Positions 39,082 to 47,286 of a DNA stretch of 64,000 nt are shown here, one piece after another. This stretch comes from Sagittula marina (GTDB taxonomy: Bacteria > Pseudomonadota > Alphaproteobacteria > Rhodobacterales > Rhodobacteraceae). The notes beneath the pieces are model-generated. The model worked only from the letters and a program-made list of their open reading frames with translations. It was not told where the DNA came from and did no database searches. Position numbers and translations under genes: made by a program. Positions within the stretch are counted from its first letter, which is position 1. Every line of letters begins with the position of its first letter. Location of the stretch: NCBI RefSeq assembly GCF_014196795.1, contig NZ_JACIEJ010000012.1, forward strand, positions 62,001 through 126,000, in the 5' to 3' direction.

Positions 39082-39095
39082 TTGACATGCATCAA
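39082..39095. promoter_or_regulatory. FNR/CRP-family operator candidate
   Basis: TTGAC-ATGC-ATCAA matches the FNR consensus TTGAT-N4-ATCAA at 9 of 10 fixed positions. It lies in the divergent gap between the Rrf2 regulator and the GGCT-like gene. It overlaps the -35 hexamer of the GGCT promoter, so it would repress that gene, and is suitably placed to activate the rrf2 gene. Confidence 0.55.
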
Positions 39096-39110
39096 TTGGG
39101 CGCTTTACGA
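39082..39110 (+). promoter_or_regulatory. Sigma70-type promoter of the GGCT-like gene
   Basis: A perfect -35 TTGACA (39082-39087) and a -10-like TTACGA (39105-39110) are separated by 17 bp. Transcription would start at about 39117-39118, which is the ATG itself, so the mRNA may be leaderless. Consistent with that, no Shine-Dalgarno precedes the ATG. Confidence 0.5.
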
Positions 39111-39117
39111 CAACGCC

Positions 39118-39705
39118 ATGCAGCATATGTATTTCTTCGGCTACGGGTCGCTGGTCAACGCGGGCACCCACGACCACGCACCGCTTTACCCTGCACGTGC
39201 CCACGGCTGGCGCCGCGCCTGGGTCGCCGTCCCCAACCAGGAGCTTTGCTTTCTCAGCGCGATAGCGGACCCGGCAAGCTACACCGACGGCGCTATCGCC
39301 CCTGTGCCTGGCACCGGCAAGGGCGGTGCGGAAGATCGCGCCTGGGCGGCGCTGGATCTGCGCGAAAGTGGCTACGAGCGTCACGAGCAAAGCGGAGCCA
39401 TCACCCATGACAGCCCAGCCGAGATCATCGCGCTCTACGCGGTGCCGCCGGAAACCCACCTGCCGTCAAACGAAGATCACCCGGTGCTGCTCAGCTATCT
39501 CGATACGGTGATTGCAGGATTTCTGGACATCCACGGGCCGCAGGGGGCGAAGGACTTCTTCGCCACCACCGAAGGATGGAGCGCTCCGATCCTCAACGAC
39601 CGTGACCGCCCGCGCTATCCACGCACCACCGCCCCGAACCAAGAGGCGCGTGCCATCGTGGATCAAGGACTGATCGACCGTCGCAGCCGCATCCTGACCA
39701 CCTGA
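39118..39705 (+). CDS. Gamma-glutamylcyclotransferase-like family protein
   Basis: 195 residues from ATG 39118 (or 39127). The N-terminal signature YFFGYGSLVN matches the GGCT fold YGSL motif that binds the gamma-glutamyl group; a proline- and acid-rich C-terminus follows. The family includes enzymes that make 5-oxoproline from gamma-glutamyl peptides, but the catalytic Glu cannot be placed with confidence by eye. An upstream in-frame ATG (39055) lies before the promoter and is not used. A clear terminator follows. Confidence 0.75.
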   Translation: MQHMYFFGYGSLVNAGTHDHAPLYPARAHGWRRAWVAVPNQELCFLSAIADPASYTDGAIAPVPGTGKGGAEDRAWAALDLRESGYERHEQSGAITHDSPAEIIALYAVPPETHLPSNEDHPVLLSYLDTVIAGFLDIHGPQGAKDFFATTEGWSAPILNDRDRPRYPRTTAPNQEARAIVDQGLIDRRSRILTT

Positions 39706-39713
39706 AACGACGA

Positions 39714-39750
39714 GGGGCGCTCCCTTGGAACGCCCCCGTTTCTTTGCTTT
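39714..39750 (+). terminator. Rho-independent terminator after the GGCT-like gene
   Basis: GGGGCGCTCC (39714-39723) pairs with GGAACGCCCC (39727-39736) with one mismatch and a 3-nt loop, followed by a T-rich run (GTTTCTTTGCTTTT). This is a good intrinsic terminator, 9 bp after the stop codon. Confidence 0.8.
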
Positions 39751-39783
39751 TCAAATACTCGATCGAGCTACGCCAAAAGCACC

Positions 39784-41103
39784 TCAGCCGGGGCGCTTTT
39801 GCAGCAACTGCATAACAGCAGCCATGTCCGGACCACGCTCCATGCCGGTGATTGCCTTGCGCAGCGGCATGAACAGGCCTTTGCCTTTGCGACCGGTTTT
39901 TTCCTTTGCCGCGTCAGTGAATGTCTTCCAGGTGGTCGCATCATAGGGCGGCTCGCCAAGAAGCGGCATGGCTTCGGCGATGAAATCGCGGTCTTCGTCT
40001 GCCACCATCGGCTCTGCGCCGTCGCGGAACAGCGCCCACCACGGGCCCATATCCTTGCGCGTGGTCAGGTTGTCGCGCACTACGGACCAGAACAGCTCTG
40101 CCTTGTCCGCTGGAACGCCCAGCGCCACGACCTCGTCCTGCACTTCCGTGAACGGCAGATCGTGCAGCTTTCGGGCGGTCAGCGGATAGAGATCCTCGGC
40201 GTCGAACTTGGTCGGGGCGGAGCCGAACTGCGACAGCTCCCAGCCCTCGGCCACCTCGTCCATGCTCATCCGCAGCTCCACCGGCTGCGAGGACCCCAGA
40301 CGGGCCATGAGCGAGATCAGCGCCTCCGGCTCCACGCCGTTTTCGCGCAGATCCTTCAGGGCCAGCGTGCCAAGACGCTTGGACAGCGCCTCGCCTTGCG
40401 GGCCGGTGAGCAGCGAGAAGTGCGCAAACTCTGGCGGTGTAAAGCCCAACGCCTCGATCATCTGGATCTGTGTTGCCGTGTTGGTCACGTGGTCGTTGCC
40501 GCGCACCACATGGGTGATGCCCATATCCGTGTCGTCCACGACAGAAGCCAGAGTATAAAGGAACTGGCCGTCCGCACGGATCAACACAGGGTCCGACACC
40601 GAGGCCGCGTCGATAGACACGTCGCCCAGAATGCCGTCATTCCATTCAATCCGTTCGTGCGCCAGCTTGAAGCGCCAGACCCCGGCGCCCCGCTCTGCGC
40701 GAAGGGTCGCCTTTTCTTCGTTCGACAAGCTCAGCGCGGCACGGTCGTAGACCGGCGGCTTGCCCATGTTCAGCTGCTTCTTGCGCTTCAGGTCCAGCTC
40801 TGTCGGCGTTTCCCATGCCTCGTAAAAGCGGCCCATCTCGCGCAGCTTGTCCGCTGCTTCGACGTAGCGGTCGAGCCGCTCGGACTGGCGCTCTACCTTG
40901 TCCCAATGAATGCCCAACCATTCGAGGTCACGCTTGATACCGTCGACGTATTCTTCTTTCGACCGCTCAGGGTCGGTGTCGTCGATGCGCAGGATGAACG
41001 TGCCCCCCGCCTTTTTGGCGATGAGGTAGTTGAACAGCGCGGCGCGCAGGTTTCCGACGTGAATCCAGCCGGTGGGCGACGGGGCAAAGCGGGTTACGGT
41101 CAT
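39784..41103 (-). CDS. gltX: Glutamyl-tRNA synthetase
   Basis: 439 residues from ATG 41103. The class I signature is FAPSPTGWIHVGNLRAALFN (HVGN in place of HIGH) and the KMSKS-type loop is ALSKRLG near residue 240. FILRIDDTDPERS confirms GluRS. The C-terminal anticodon-binding region is present, so this is not a truncated Glu-Q-RS. The length is slightly short, as in the second GltX often carried by Rhodobacterales; the other copy would be elsewhere. It diverges from the PfkB kinase gene with 144 bp between starts. Confidence 0.93.
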   Translation of the reverse strand: MTVTRFAPSPTGWIHVGNLRAALFNYLIAKKAGGTFILRIDDTDPERSKEEYVDGIKRDLEWLGIHWDKVERQSERLDRYVEAADKLREMGRFYEAWETPTELDLKRKKQLNMGKPPVYDRAALSLSNEEKATLRAERGAGVWRFKLAHERIEWNDGILGDVSIDAASVSDPVLIRADGQFLYTLASVVDDTDMGITHVVRGNDHVTNTATQIQMIEALGFTPPEFAHFSLLTGPQGEALSKRLGTLALKDLRENGVEPEALISLMARLGSSQPVELRMSMDEVAEGWELSQFGSAPTKFDAEDLYPLTARKLHDLPFTEVQDEVVALGVPADKAELFWSVVRDNLTTRKDMGPWWALFRDGAEPMVADEDRDFIAEAMPLLGEPPYDATTWKTFTDAAKEKTGRKGKGLFMPLRKAITGMERGPDMAAVMQLLQKRPG

Positions 41104-41247
41104 GATATGGGGCCTCCTGACAGAAAGCGCTGTTTTCACATTGCGCCAGAATTGTCTAGGCTGACGCGCGCCAGGCAGGGCAAATCCGACTTGTCCTCAG
41201 GGGCGCTTGTGCCAAAGTCGCGGCAAGACCTGAGCAGAGGACCGCAC

Positions 41248-42189
41248 ATGTCACAAATTCTCACCGTCACGCTGAACCCGGCTCTCGACCTTGCGACGTC
41301 GACGGCGCAGGTGTCGCCCAATCGAAAGCTGCGCTGCGGACCGGAAAGCGCCGAGCCCGGTGGCGGCGGGGTGAATGTGGCGCGGGCCATTACGCAACTT
41401 GGCGGCGCGGCGCGACCTTTGGTGGCCTTGGGTGGACCGACAGGCGACGCTTTGGCGGCACTATTGGTGGACTACGGCTTGGACCCCTTGCGCGTTGATG
41501 CCCCGGGAGAGACCCGCCACAGCTTTGCCGTCACCGACACGGCCAGCGGGGACCAGTATCGGTTCGTGCTGAACGGCCCCATCTGGACCGAGGCGCAATT
41601 GGACAGCGTGCTGGATCAGATCGTCGCGCAGGCGCCGGAGGATGCTTTGATCGTATTTTCCGGGTCGATGCCGCCGGGGGCGGAGCCGGGCTTCCTGCCG
41701 CGTGCCTGCACGCGCCTGGCACCGCGTCGGGTGATTATCGACACATCCGGGCCGCATCTGGATCTGCAAGCGCAAGGCGTATCGCCCGCACCATATGTTT
41801 TGCGGATGGATAGTCACGAGGCGCGCGACCTGTCCGGGTTGCCGCTGGAGACCCGCGCCGACAGCGCCGCCTTTGCCGAGACTCTGCGCCAACGCGGCGC
41901 GGGAGAGCTGGTGATTATCGCACGCGGGGCGGATGGCTCGGTCATGGCGACACCGGATGGCCAATGGCACACCTCTGCCGCCAACGACCGTGTGGTGTCG
42001 GCCATCGGCGCGGGGGACAGCTTTGTCGGTGGGTTCACTCTGGCCATCGCAAAAGGAGAGTCCCCACCCGAGGCCCTGCGCAGGGGGGCCGCTGCGGCGG
42101 CGGCTGCCGTCATCAGCCCGGGCACGCAGCTTTGCCGCCCGGAGGATTACGCCGAGATGCTGCCACGCACGACTCTGCTCAAACTGTAA
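41248..42189 (+). CDS. PfkB-family hexose-phosphate kinase (1-phosphofructokinase-like)
   Basis: 313 residues from ATG 41248, preceded by AGAGGA. N-terminal LTVTLNPALDLA is the PfkB/FruK signature. The second PfkB signature contains the catalytic Asp in SAIGAGDSFVGGFTLAIA. GGGGVNVARAITQLGG (about 37-52) binds substrate. It phosphorylates fructose-1-phosphate, fructose-6-phosphate or tagatose-6-phosphate. No PTS or fru genes are adjacent, so the substrate is uncertain. The frame stays open far upstream on the antisense of gltX, but that part is not coding. Confidence 0.88.
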   Translation: MSQILTVTLNPALDLATSTAQVSPNRKLRCGPESAEPGGGGVNVARAITQLGGAARPLVALGGPTGDALAALLVDYGLDPLRVDAPGETRHSFAVTDTASGDQYRFVLNGPIWTEAQLDSVLDQIVAQAPEDALIVFSGSMPPGAEPGFLPRACTRLAPRRVIIDTSGPHLDLQAQGVSPAPYVLRMDSHEARDLSGLPLETRADSAAFAETLRQRGAGELVIIARGADGSVMATPDGQWHTSAANDRVVSAIGAGDSFVGGFTLAIAKGESPPEALRRGAAAAAAAVISPGTQLCRPEDYAEMLPRTTLLKL

Positions 42190-42270
42190 ACGGTGTGTTA
42201 ACCTGCTGAGACCCCAAGGAAAGCCCTCCGGCTCTGGCGCTGGTCGGTCCTTCCGTGGCAGTGTCGCGGA

Positions 42271-42795
42271 ATGCGCTTGTTCATTGCCCTGACCCTTCCG
42301 CCGGAAACCCGTGCCGCCCTGACTGATCTACAGGCCCAGCTGCCGATAGGTCGACCTGTGCCGGAGGAAAACCTGCACCTGACACTGGCCTTTCTTGGCG
42401 ACCAACCCGAGCAAATCGCGCAAGCGCTGCATGAAGGGCTGGAAACGCTGCGCGCGCCGCAAATCCCCCTGACATTGAGCGGTGCCGCCCTGTTGGGCGG
42501 ACGTGACGGGCAGGTCGTTGGCTTGGAGGTCGACGGCGACGCGCCCTTGATGGAGCTGTATGACCGGGTCCGCTCACGCCTGCGCGGCGCGGGTCTGACG
42601 CTGGAGCGGCGGCGCTTTCGGCCCCACGTCACGCTGGCGCGGCTCAAGGGGGGGGCCAATGCATCTGGTGCGCTGGCAGCGCTGGCCGGAGCACGGATGC
42701 CAACGGCGGTTTGCACCAACTTTGCGCTCTTTCAGTCGCATCTGAACAGCGACGGTGCAGTGCATGAATTGCTGGGCTCTTATCCGCTGGGCTGA
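42271..42795 (+). CDS. thpR: RNA 2',3'-cyclic phosphodiesterase
   Basis: 174 residues of the 2H phosphoesterase superfamily. The two catalytic HxTx motifs are HLTLAFLG (about 42-49) and HVTLARLK (about 115-122). The N-terminus MRLFIALTLPPETRAAL is typical of ThpR/LigT. It opens 2',3'-cyclic phosphates on RNA ends. It is the second gene of a pfkB-thpR-zincin series on the plus strand, 81 bp after pfkB. Confidence 0.92.
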   Translation: MRLFIALTLPPETRAALTDLQAQLPIGRPVPEENLHLTLAFLGDQPEQIAQALHEGLETLRAPQIPLTLSGAALLGGRDGQVVGLEVDGDAPLMELYDRVRSRLRGAGLTLERRRFRPHVTLARLKGGANASGALAALAGARMPTAVCTNFALFQSHLNSDGAVHELLGSYPLG

Positions 42796-42854
42796 TCTGG
42801 GTATTTCACCAAGAGATGCTTTCGCTTGGCGTGCGGCCCGCATATCTGAACCCC

Positions 42855-43244
42855 ATGACACGCACAGATCCTGATGCCTTTCGCGCCATGGCCGAAACCG
42901 CGCTGGCCGAATTGCCAGATCCCTTTGGCGCCCCTGCTGCGCAAATATTGCTGCGCGTGGAAGATTGGCCGCCTCAACATATCCTCGATGAAATGCAGAT
43001 CGATGACCCGGTGGAGCTGACCGGGCTTTACGACGGTGTACCGCTGCCGTTCAAATCCGTGTCCGACCCGGCGCCCTTCCCCGATACGGTCTGGCTGTTT
43101 CGACAGCCTATCCTGCATGAATGGAAGACCCGCGGCGATGTGGACCTGCAGGATTTGGTGACGCATGTGGTGGTGCATGAAATCGCGCATCACTTTGGTT
43201 GGTCAGATGGCGACATCGCCGCCATTGACCCGTGGTGGGAATAG
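42855..43244 (+). CDS. Zincin-like metallopeptidase family protein
   Basis: 129 residues from ATG 42855 (142 from an upstream ATG at 42816; neither has a clear SD). The C-terminus carries the zinc motif HEIAHHFGWSD (HExxH plus downstream His/Asp), characteristic of the small minimal-gluzincin family once called DUF1025. PLPFKSVSDPAPFPDTVWLF is also family-like. The function is unknown; these are small cytoplasmic proteins without a propeptide. Confidence 0.85.
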   Translation: MTRTDPDAFRAMAETALAELPDPFGAPAAQILLRVEDWPPQHILDEMQIDDPVELTGLYDGVPLPFKSVSDPAPFPDTVWLFRQPILHEWKTRGDVDLQDLVTHVVVHEIAHHFGWSDGDIAAIDPWWE

Positions 43245-43322
43245 GACGCGGTTAACACATTCCACACCCTCAATACGGGAAAAGTTCCAGAACGATTAAA
43301 AAATATTCAGTCGAAACAAACT

Positions 43323-43349
43323 GGAACGACTTGCCGCTCTCCCCCGTTA
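43323..43349 (+). promoter_or_regulatory. EcfG-type (general stress response) promoter
   Basis: GGAAC (43323-43327), a 17-bp spacer and CGTTA (43345-43349) match the alphaproteobacterial EcfG/SigT promoter GGAAC-N16-17-CGTT. The predicted start near 43356 leaves a leader of about 24 nt with AGGGAG before the PRC-barrel ATG. Confidence 0.65.
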
Positions 43350-43379
43350 GATACCCAGAAACCAACTAGGGAGCACACC

Positions 43380-43901
43380 ATGAAAACCTTTTATGCATCC
43401 GCACTCGCACTGTCCGTAGCCGCAACCGGCGCATTCGCCGAGAGCCACTCCGCCGACGACGCGATGGCCAAGGACACCACGAAGATGGAATCCACTCAGA
43501 TGGAGACCAACGGGATGGAGACGACCGATACTGCGATGAACGACGGCATGGAGTCTGACGCCAAGCTGATCCGTACCCGCGATATCACCGGCGGCAACAT
43601 CTACACCATGAACGAAGCCAACGACGAAGGCTCCGCATGGGACATGACTTACGACAAAGTCGGCGCTGACTGGAACGAGATCGGCGAGATCGAAGACATC
43701 GTGCTCGACTCCAACGGTCAGATGATCGGCGTTGTGGCTGAGGTCGGCGGTTTCCTCGACATCGGTGACAAGCACGTGATGCTGGAAATGAACGACGTCA
43801 AACTGGTCCCGGTCGACGACAAGACCTACGCCATCGTGACGCGTCTGAACGAAGAGCAGCTGGAACAGCGTGAGAGCGTTGACGAAGCGCCCTGGAACTA
43901 A
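43380..43901 (+). CDS. Secreted PRC-barrel domain protein
   Basis: 173 residues. A Sec signal peptide (ending SVAATGAFA, about residue 20) is followed by a Met/Thr/Asp-rich low-complexity linker (about 25-60) and a PRC-barrel domain (WNEIGEIEDIVLDSNGQMIGVVAEVGGFLDIG, seen in parts around 100-131). Periplasmic PRC-barrel proteins are common in alphaproteobacteria and often stress-induced. That agrees with the EcfG-type promoter just upstream. It is a single-gene unit closed by a strong terminator. Confidence 0.87.
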   Translation: MKTFYASALALSVAATGAFAESHSADDAMAKDTTKMESTQMETNGMETTDTAMNDGMESDAKLIRTRDITGGNIYTMNEANDEGSAWDMTYDKVGADWNEIGEIEDIVLDSNGQMIGVVAEVGGFLDIGDKHVMLEMNDVKLVPVDDKTYAIVTRLNEEQLEQRESVDEAPWN

Positions 43902-43922
43902 TTCGGTTCTAGTTTGATGGGG

Positions 43923-43951
43923 AAAGGGGCCTTTATGGCCCCTTTTTCTTT
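43923..43951 (+). terminator. Rho-independent terminator after the PRC-barrel gene
   Basis: AAAGGGGCC (43923-43931) pairs with GGCCCCTTT (43937-43945) around a 5-nt loop, continuing into TTCTTT. It is a textbook hairpin with T-tract lying between the PRC-barrel stop and the convergent nadE stop. Confidence 0.9.
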
Positions 43952-43955
43952 GCGT

Positions 43956-45614
43956 TCAGCCTTCGTCGCGCCACCGATTTACAATGGGATACCGACGATC
44001 CAGCCAGAAGGCGCGCGGCGTCAGCCGGGCTCCGGGTGCGGATTGGTATCTCTTGTATTCACTGATGTAGAGCAGGTGCTGCACCCGCTGCGCATCTTCA
44101 CGCGTGTATCCGGCATCGACGCAATCCGCGACAGAGCCGTCCTGATCCACAAGAATATCGAGGATCGCATCAAGCACAGGGTAGTCGGGCAGCGAGTCGC
44201 TGTCCTTCTGGTCTTCACGCAGTTCGGCACTGGGCGGTTTGGTGATAATTCGGTCGGGAATGACCTCACCCTCGGGAGCATTCATCCATGCGCGGTGATT
44301 GGCGTTGCGCCAGCGGCACGTTTCGAACACACGGGTTTTGTATAGATCCTTGATCGGATTATAGCCGCCTGCCATATCGCCGTAGATTGTGGCATAACCC
44401 ACTGCGACCTCGGATTTGTTGCCGGTGGTCAGCAGCATTTCCCCAAACTTGTTCGACAGCGCCATGAGCAGCAGCCCCCGCAGGCGGCTTTGGATATTCT
44501 CCTCCGCAAGATCGGGCTGCGTGCCCTCGAACAGTGGGGCAAGCGTGTTGGTAATCGCATCGCGCCCTTCGGTGATCGGCACGAAATCATAGCGGACCCC
44601 CAGCGCCTCGGCGCAGGCTTTGGCATCTTCCAGCGAATGATCCGACGTGTATTCCGAGGGCAGCATGACGCAGCGCACGTTGTCCGCGCCCAGCGCATCA
44701 GTGGCAATCGTTGCCACCAAGGCGGAGTCGATGCCGCCCGACATGCCCAGCAGCACCTTGCCAAATCCGGTCTTGCCGCAATAATCGCGCAAGGATTCGA
44801 CCATGACGCGGTAATCCTGCTCCCAGGCGTCGGGATGTTTGTCAAAGCGGCCCGGCTCTGCAACCCAGCCGTTGTCGCCTCGGGTAAATTCCACTGTTTC
44901 AACCACTTCGTCAAAAACGGGGAACTGCACCGCCGGCGCGCCGTGGGCGTTCAGGACAAAAGAACCACCGTCGAACACCTGATCGTCCTGCCCACCCACC
45001 ATGTTCAGGTAGGCCAACGGCAAGCTGCTTTCGATCACCCGGGCGACCATCTTGTTCAGGCGGGTTTCGTACTTGTTGCGGAAATAGGGGGAGCCATTGG
45101 GCACCACCAGGATCTCCGCACCCGATTCTTCCATCGCCTCGACCACGTCCGGATACCAGGCATCTTCGCAGATCGGCATCCCGAGGCGGACGCCGTTGAC
45201 CGAGACCGGCCCTTGCATCTGATCGCGGGAAAACAGGCGCACCTCGTCAAAGACGTTGAAATTGGGCAGGAAAAACTTGTGAGTGATGGAGGCAACCTTG
45301 CCATCCTGCAGCACGTAGTAGGAATTGTGCAGCTTCGTTCCTTCGGGACATGGACCGCCGATGGCCAGCGCAGGGCCGTCGGCACAGTCGCGCGCCAGTG
45401 CCTCGATCGTCGCAACCGCGTCGTTGATGAAGGCGGGCTTCATCACCAGATCCTGCGTCTGGTAGCCCGTGATGAACATCTCTGGCAGCGCCACAAGGTC
45501 GGCCCCGGCCTCGCGCCCCTGCGCCCAGGCGGCACGCGCCTTTTCAGCGTTGCCCCTGAGATCACCCACGGTTGGGTTCAGCTGCGCCATGGTCAGGCGG
45601 AAACGATCGGTCAT
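43956..45614 (-). CDS. nadE: NAD+ synthase, glutamine-hydrolysing
   Basis: 552 residues from ATG 45614. The N-terminal nitrilase-type amidase has the triad Glu45 (LPEMF), Lys113 (THKFFLPNF) and Cys149 (PICEDAW). The C-terminal synthetase has the ATP-binding P-loop SGGIDS (292-297), MLPSEYTS, NIQSRLRG, LLTTGNKSE and GDMAGGYNPIKDLYK. It forms NAD from nicotinate adenine dinucleotide, ending the pathway fed by pncA/pncB at 11-15 kb. It diverges from the MORN gene. Confidence 0.96.
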   Translation of the reverse strand: MTDRFRLTMAQLNPTVGDLRGNAEKARAAWAQGREAGADLVALPEMFITGYQTQDLVMKPAFINDAVATIEALARDCADGPALAIGGPCPEGTKLHNSYYVLQDGKVASITHKFFLPNFNVFDEVRLFSRDQMQGPVSVNGVRLGMPICEDAWYPDVVEAMEESGAEILVVPNGSPYFRNKYETRLNKMVARVIESSLPLAYLNMVGGQDDQVFDGGSFVLNAHGAPAVQFPVFDEVVETVEFTRGDNGWVAEPGRFDKHPDAWEQDYRVMVESLRDYCGKTGFGKVLLGMSGGIDSALVATIATDALGADNVRCVMLPSEYTSDHSLEDAKACAEALGVRYDFVPITEGRDAITNTLAPLFEGTQPDLAEENIQSRLRGLLLMALSNKFGEMLLTTGNKSEVAVGYATIYGDMAGGYNPIKDLYKTRVFETCRWRNANHRAWMNAPEGEVIPDRIITKPPSAELREDQKDSDSLPDYPVLDAILDILVDQDGSVADCVDAGYTREDAQRVQHLLYISEYKRYQSAPGARLTPRAFWLDRRYPIVNRWRDEG

Positions 45615-45763
45615 CGCGCGTCCTTTCAACTTTGCCCTCCACATAGCAGACCAGAGGGCGGATGAAAGCCGCCCGCAAAGTCATCACCAAAACGGCGTTG
45701 CCCCGTGTCGCCCCCTCCTTTACCAATTCCCTACCGGAACACCCGCTGGGAGGGCGGCAGCTC

Positions 45764-47215
45764 ATGAAGACCAAGGCCATTCTCACCCTGATCGCGACGC
45801 TCGCCACAACACCTGTGGCGTTTGCGCAGGACGGCGATGTCGTGACCAAGGAATATGACGACGGCGGCGTCTACGAAGGCACCTTTCAGGACGGGTTGCA
45901 GCACGGCCAGGGCACTTACCGCCTGCCCAATGGCTACGAATACGATGGCGCATGGGTTGAGGGCGAGATCCGCGGCCAAGGCGTGGCACGCTTTCCGAAC
46001 GGATCAGTGTACCAAGGCACCTTTGCCAAGGGAAAGCCGGAGGGCGCGGGCCGCATCACCTTTGCCGACGGTGGCACCTACGAAGGGTCTTGGCTGGACG
46101 GAAAGATCACCGGACAAGGTGTCGCGACCTATGCCAATGGCGTGCGCTACGAGGGGTCCTTCCGCAACGCGCTGCACCACGGCAAGGGCGTGATGACCGC
46201 GCCCAACGGCTACGTCTATGACGGCCAGTGGGTGAACGGTGTGAAAGAAGGCAATGCCGACATCAACTACCCCGATGGTTCGGTCTACGAGGGGCGTGTG
46301 GCCAATGGCGAGCGCGACGGCATGGGCAAGCTCACCATGACCGACGGGCTGGTCTACGAGGGCACATGGCGCGACGGTCAGATCGACGGACGCGGCAAGC
46401 TGACCCAACCCAACGGCGATATTTACGAAGGCGATCTGGTCGATGGCCGCCGCGAGGGGCTGGGCAAAGTCACCTACAAGAACGGCGACACCTACGAGGG
46501 CGCGTTCAACAACGACCAGCGGCACGGCGTTGGCACCTTTACCGGGCAGGACGGCTATCAATACACCGGCGACTGGGTTTCCGGTCAGATCGAAGGTCAG
46601 GGTAAAGTCACCTACCCCGACGGATCAGTCTATGAGGGTGAATTTCAGGGCGACCTGGCGAACGGCACGGGCAAGATCACCTATCCCGATGGCGCGACGT
46701 ATGAGGGCACCTGGATCGATGGTGTGATCGACGGTCAGGGCCGCGCGACCTACCCCAATGGCCTGGTTTACGAGGGCGATTTCATCAACGCGCGCAATGA
46801 AGGCCAGGGCGTTATGACATACCCGGACGGCTACCGTTACGAAGGCGCATGGCAGGACGGCGAGCGCCACGGCACCGGCACGGCAACCTACCCCGACGGG
46901 ACGGTGTACGAGGGGCAGTTCCGCGATGGCCTGCGTCATGGGCAAGGCACAATCGTCATGCCATCGGGCTTCCGCTACGAAGGCGGCTGGTCCAACGGCG
47001 AGATCAACGGCAAGGGCGTGGCAACCTACGCCAATGGCGATGTCTACGAGGGCGACTTTGTCGACGGCAAGCGACAGGGCGAAGGCACCATGCGCTACGC
47101 CTCTGGTGAACAGGCCACGGGGGAGTGGATCGGCGGCGCGCTGACCCGAAACTCGACGACGACCCCTGCCCCGGATGAGACGCCAGAGGCACCCGAGGTT
47201 CCGACGGATCAGTAA
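45764..47215 (+). CDS. Exported MORN-repeat protein, 18 repeats
   Basis: 483 residues from ATG 45764, with GGGAGGG upstream. A Sec signal peptide ends near residue 21 (AFA-Q). From residue 37 to 450 the protein is 18 uninterrupted 23-residue MORN repeats (YEGxFxDGxxHGxGTxTYPDGxV type), then a partial repeat and a Thr/Pro/Glu-rich tail. MORN arrays make an elongated beta scaffold; the eukaryotic ones bind membranes or proteins. The signal peptide places this one in the periplasm or outside. No enzymatic domain is present. Neighbours (nadE, photolyase) give no clue to function. Confidence 0.88.
   Translation: MKTKAILTLIATLATTPVAFAQDGDVVTKEYDDGGVYEGTFQDGLQHGQGTYRLPNGYEYDGAWVEGEIRGQGVARFPNGSVYQGTFAKGKPEGAGRITFADGGTYEGSWLDGKITGQGVATYANGVRYEGSFRNALHHGKGVMTAPNGYVYDGQWVNGVKEGNADINYPDGSVYEGRVANGERDGMGKLTMTDGLVYEGTWRDGQIDGRGKLTQPNGDIYEGDLVDGRREGLGKVTYKNGDTYEGAFNNDQRHGVGTFTGQDGYQYTGDWVSGQIEGQGKVTYPDGSVYEGEFQGDLANGTGKITYPDGATYEGTWIDGVIDGQGRATYPNGLVYEGDFINARNEGQGVMTYPDGYRYEGAWQDGERHGTGTATYPDGTVYEGQFRDGLRHGQGTIVMPSGFRYEGGWSNGEINGKGVATYANGDVYEGDFVDGKRQGEGTMRYASGEQATGEWIGGALTRNSTTTPAPDETPEAPEVPTDQ
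45872..47113 (+). repeat. 18 x 69-bp coding tandem repeat (MORN array)
   Basis: Exactly 18 units of 23 codons with no insertion or deletion between units. Units alternate between a form with Trp at position 5 (YxGxW, followed by G-x-I-x-G) and a form with Phe or Leu at that position, giving a 46-residue super-period. The phase slips once: units 9 and 10 are both of the Phe/Leu type. Confidence 0.85.
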
Positions 47216-47286
47216 CGGGTCGATTGATGGTCCAAGGCGTTGCCCACTGATCCGAGCTGCATTGCCCTCGACGGGGCGGCAATCTG

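Noticed and set aside
39799-41247. Very long open frame (about 480 codons) on the plus strand opposite gltX, in frame with the PfkB kinase
   Set aside because: It is antisense to a clearly functional gltX and has no family text; open because of high GC codon bias. The kinase starts at 41248 with its own SD.
45872-47113. Possible CRISPR-like or minisatellite array
   Set aside because: Period is 69 bp in a continuous coding frame and encodes MORN repeats; units diverge at the DNA level and there are no spacers.
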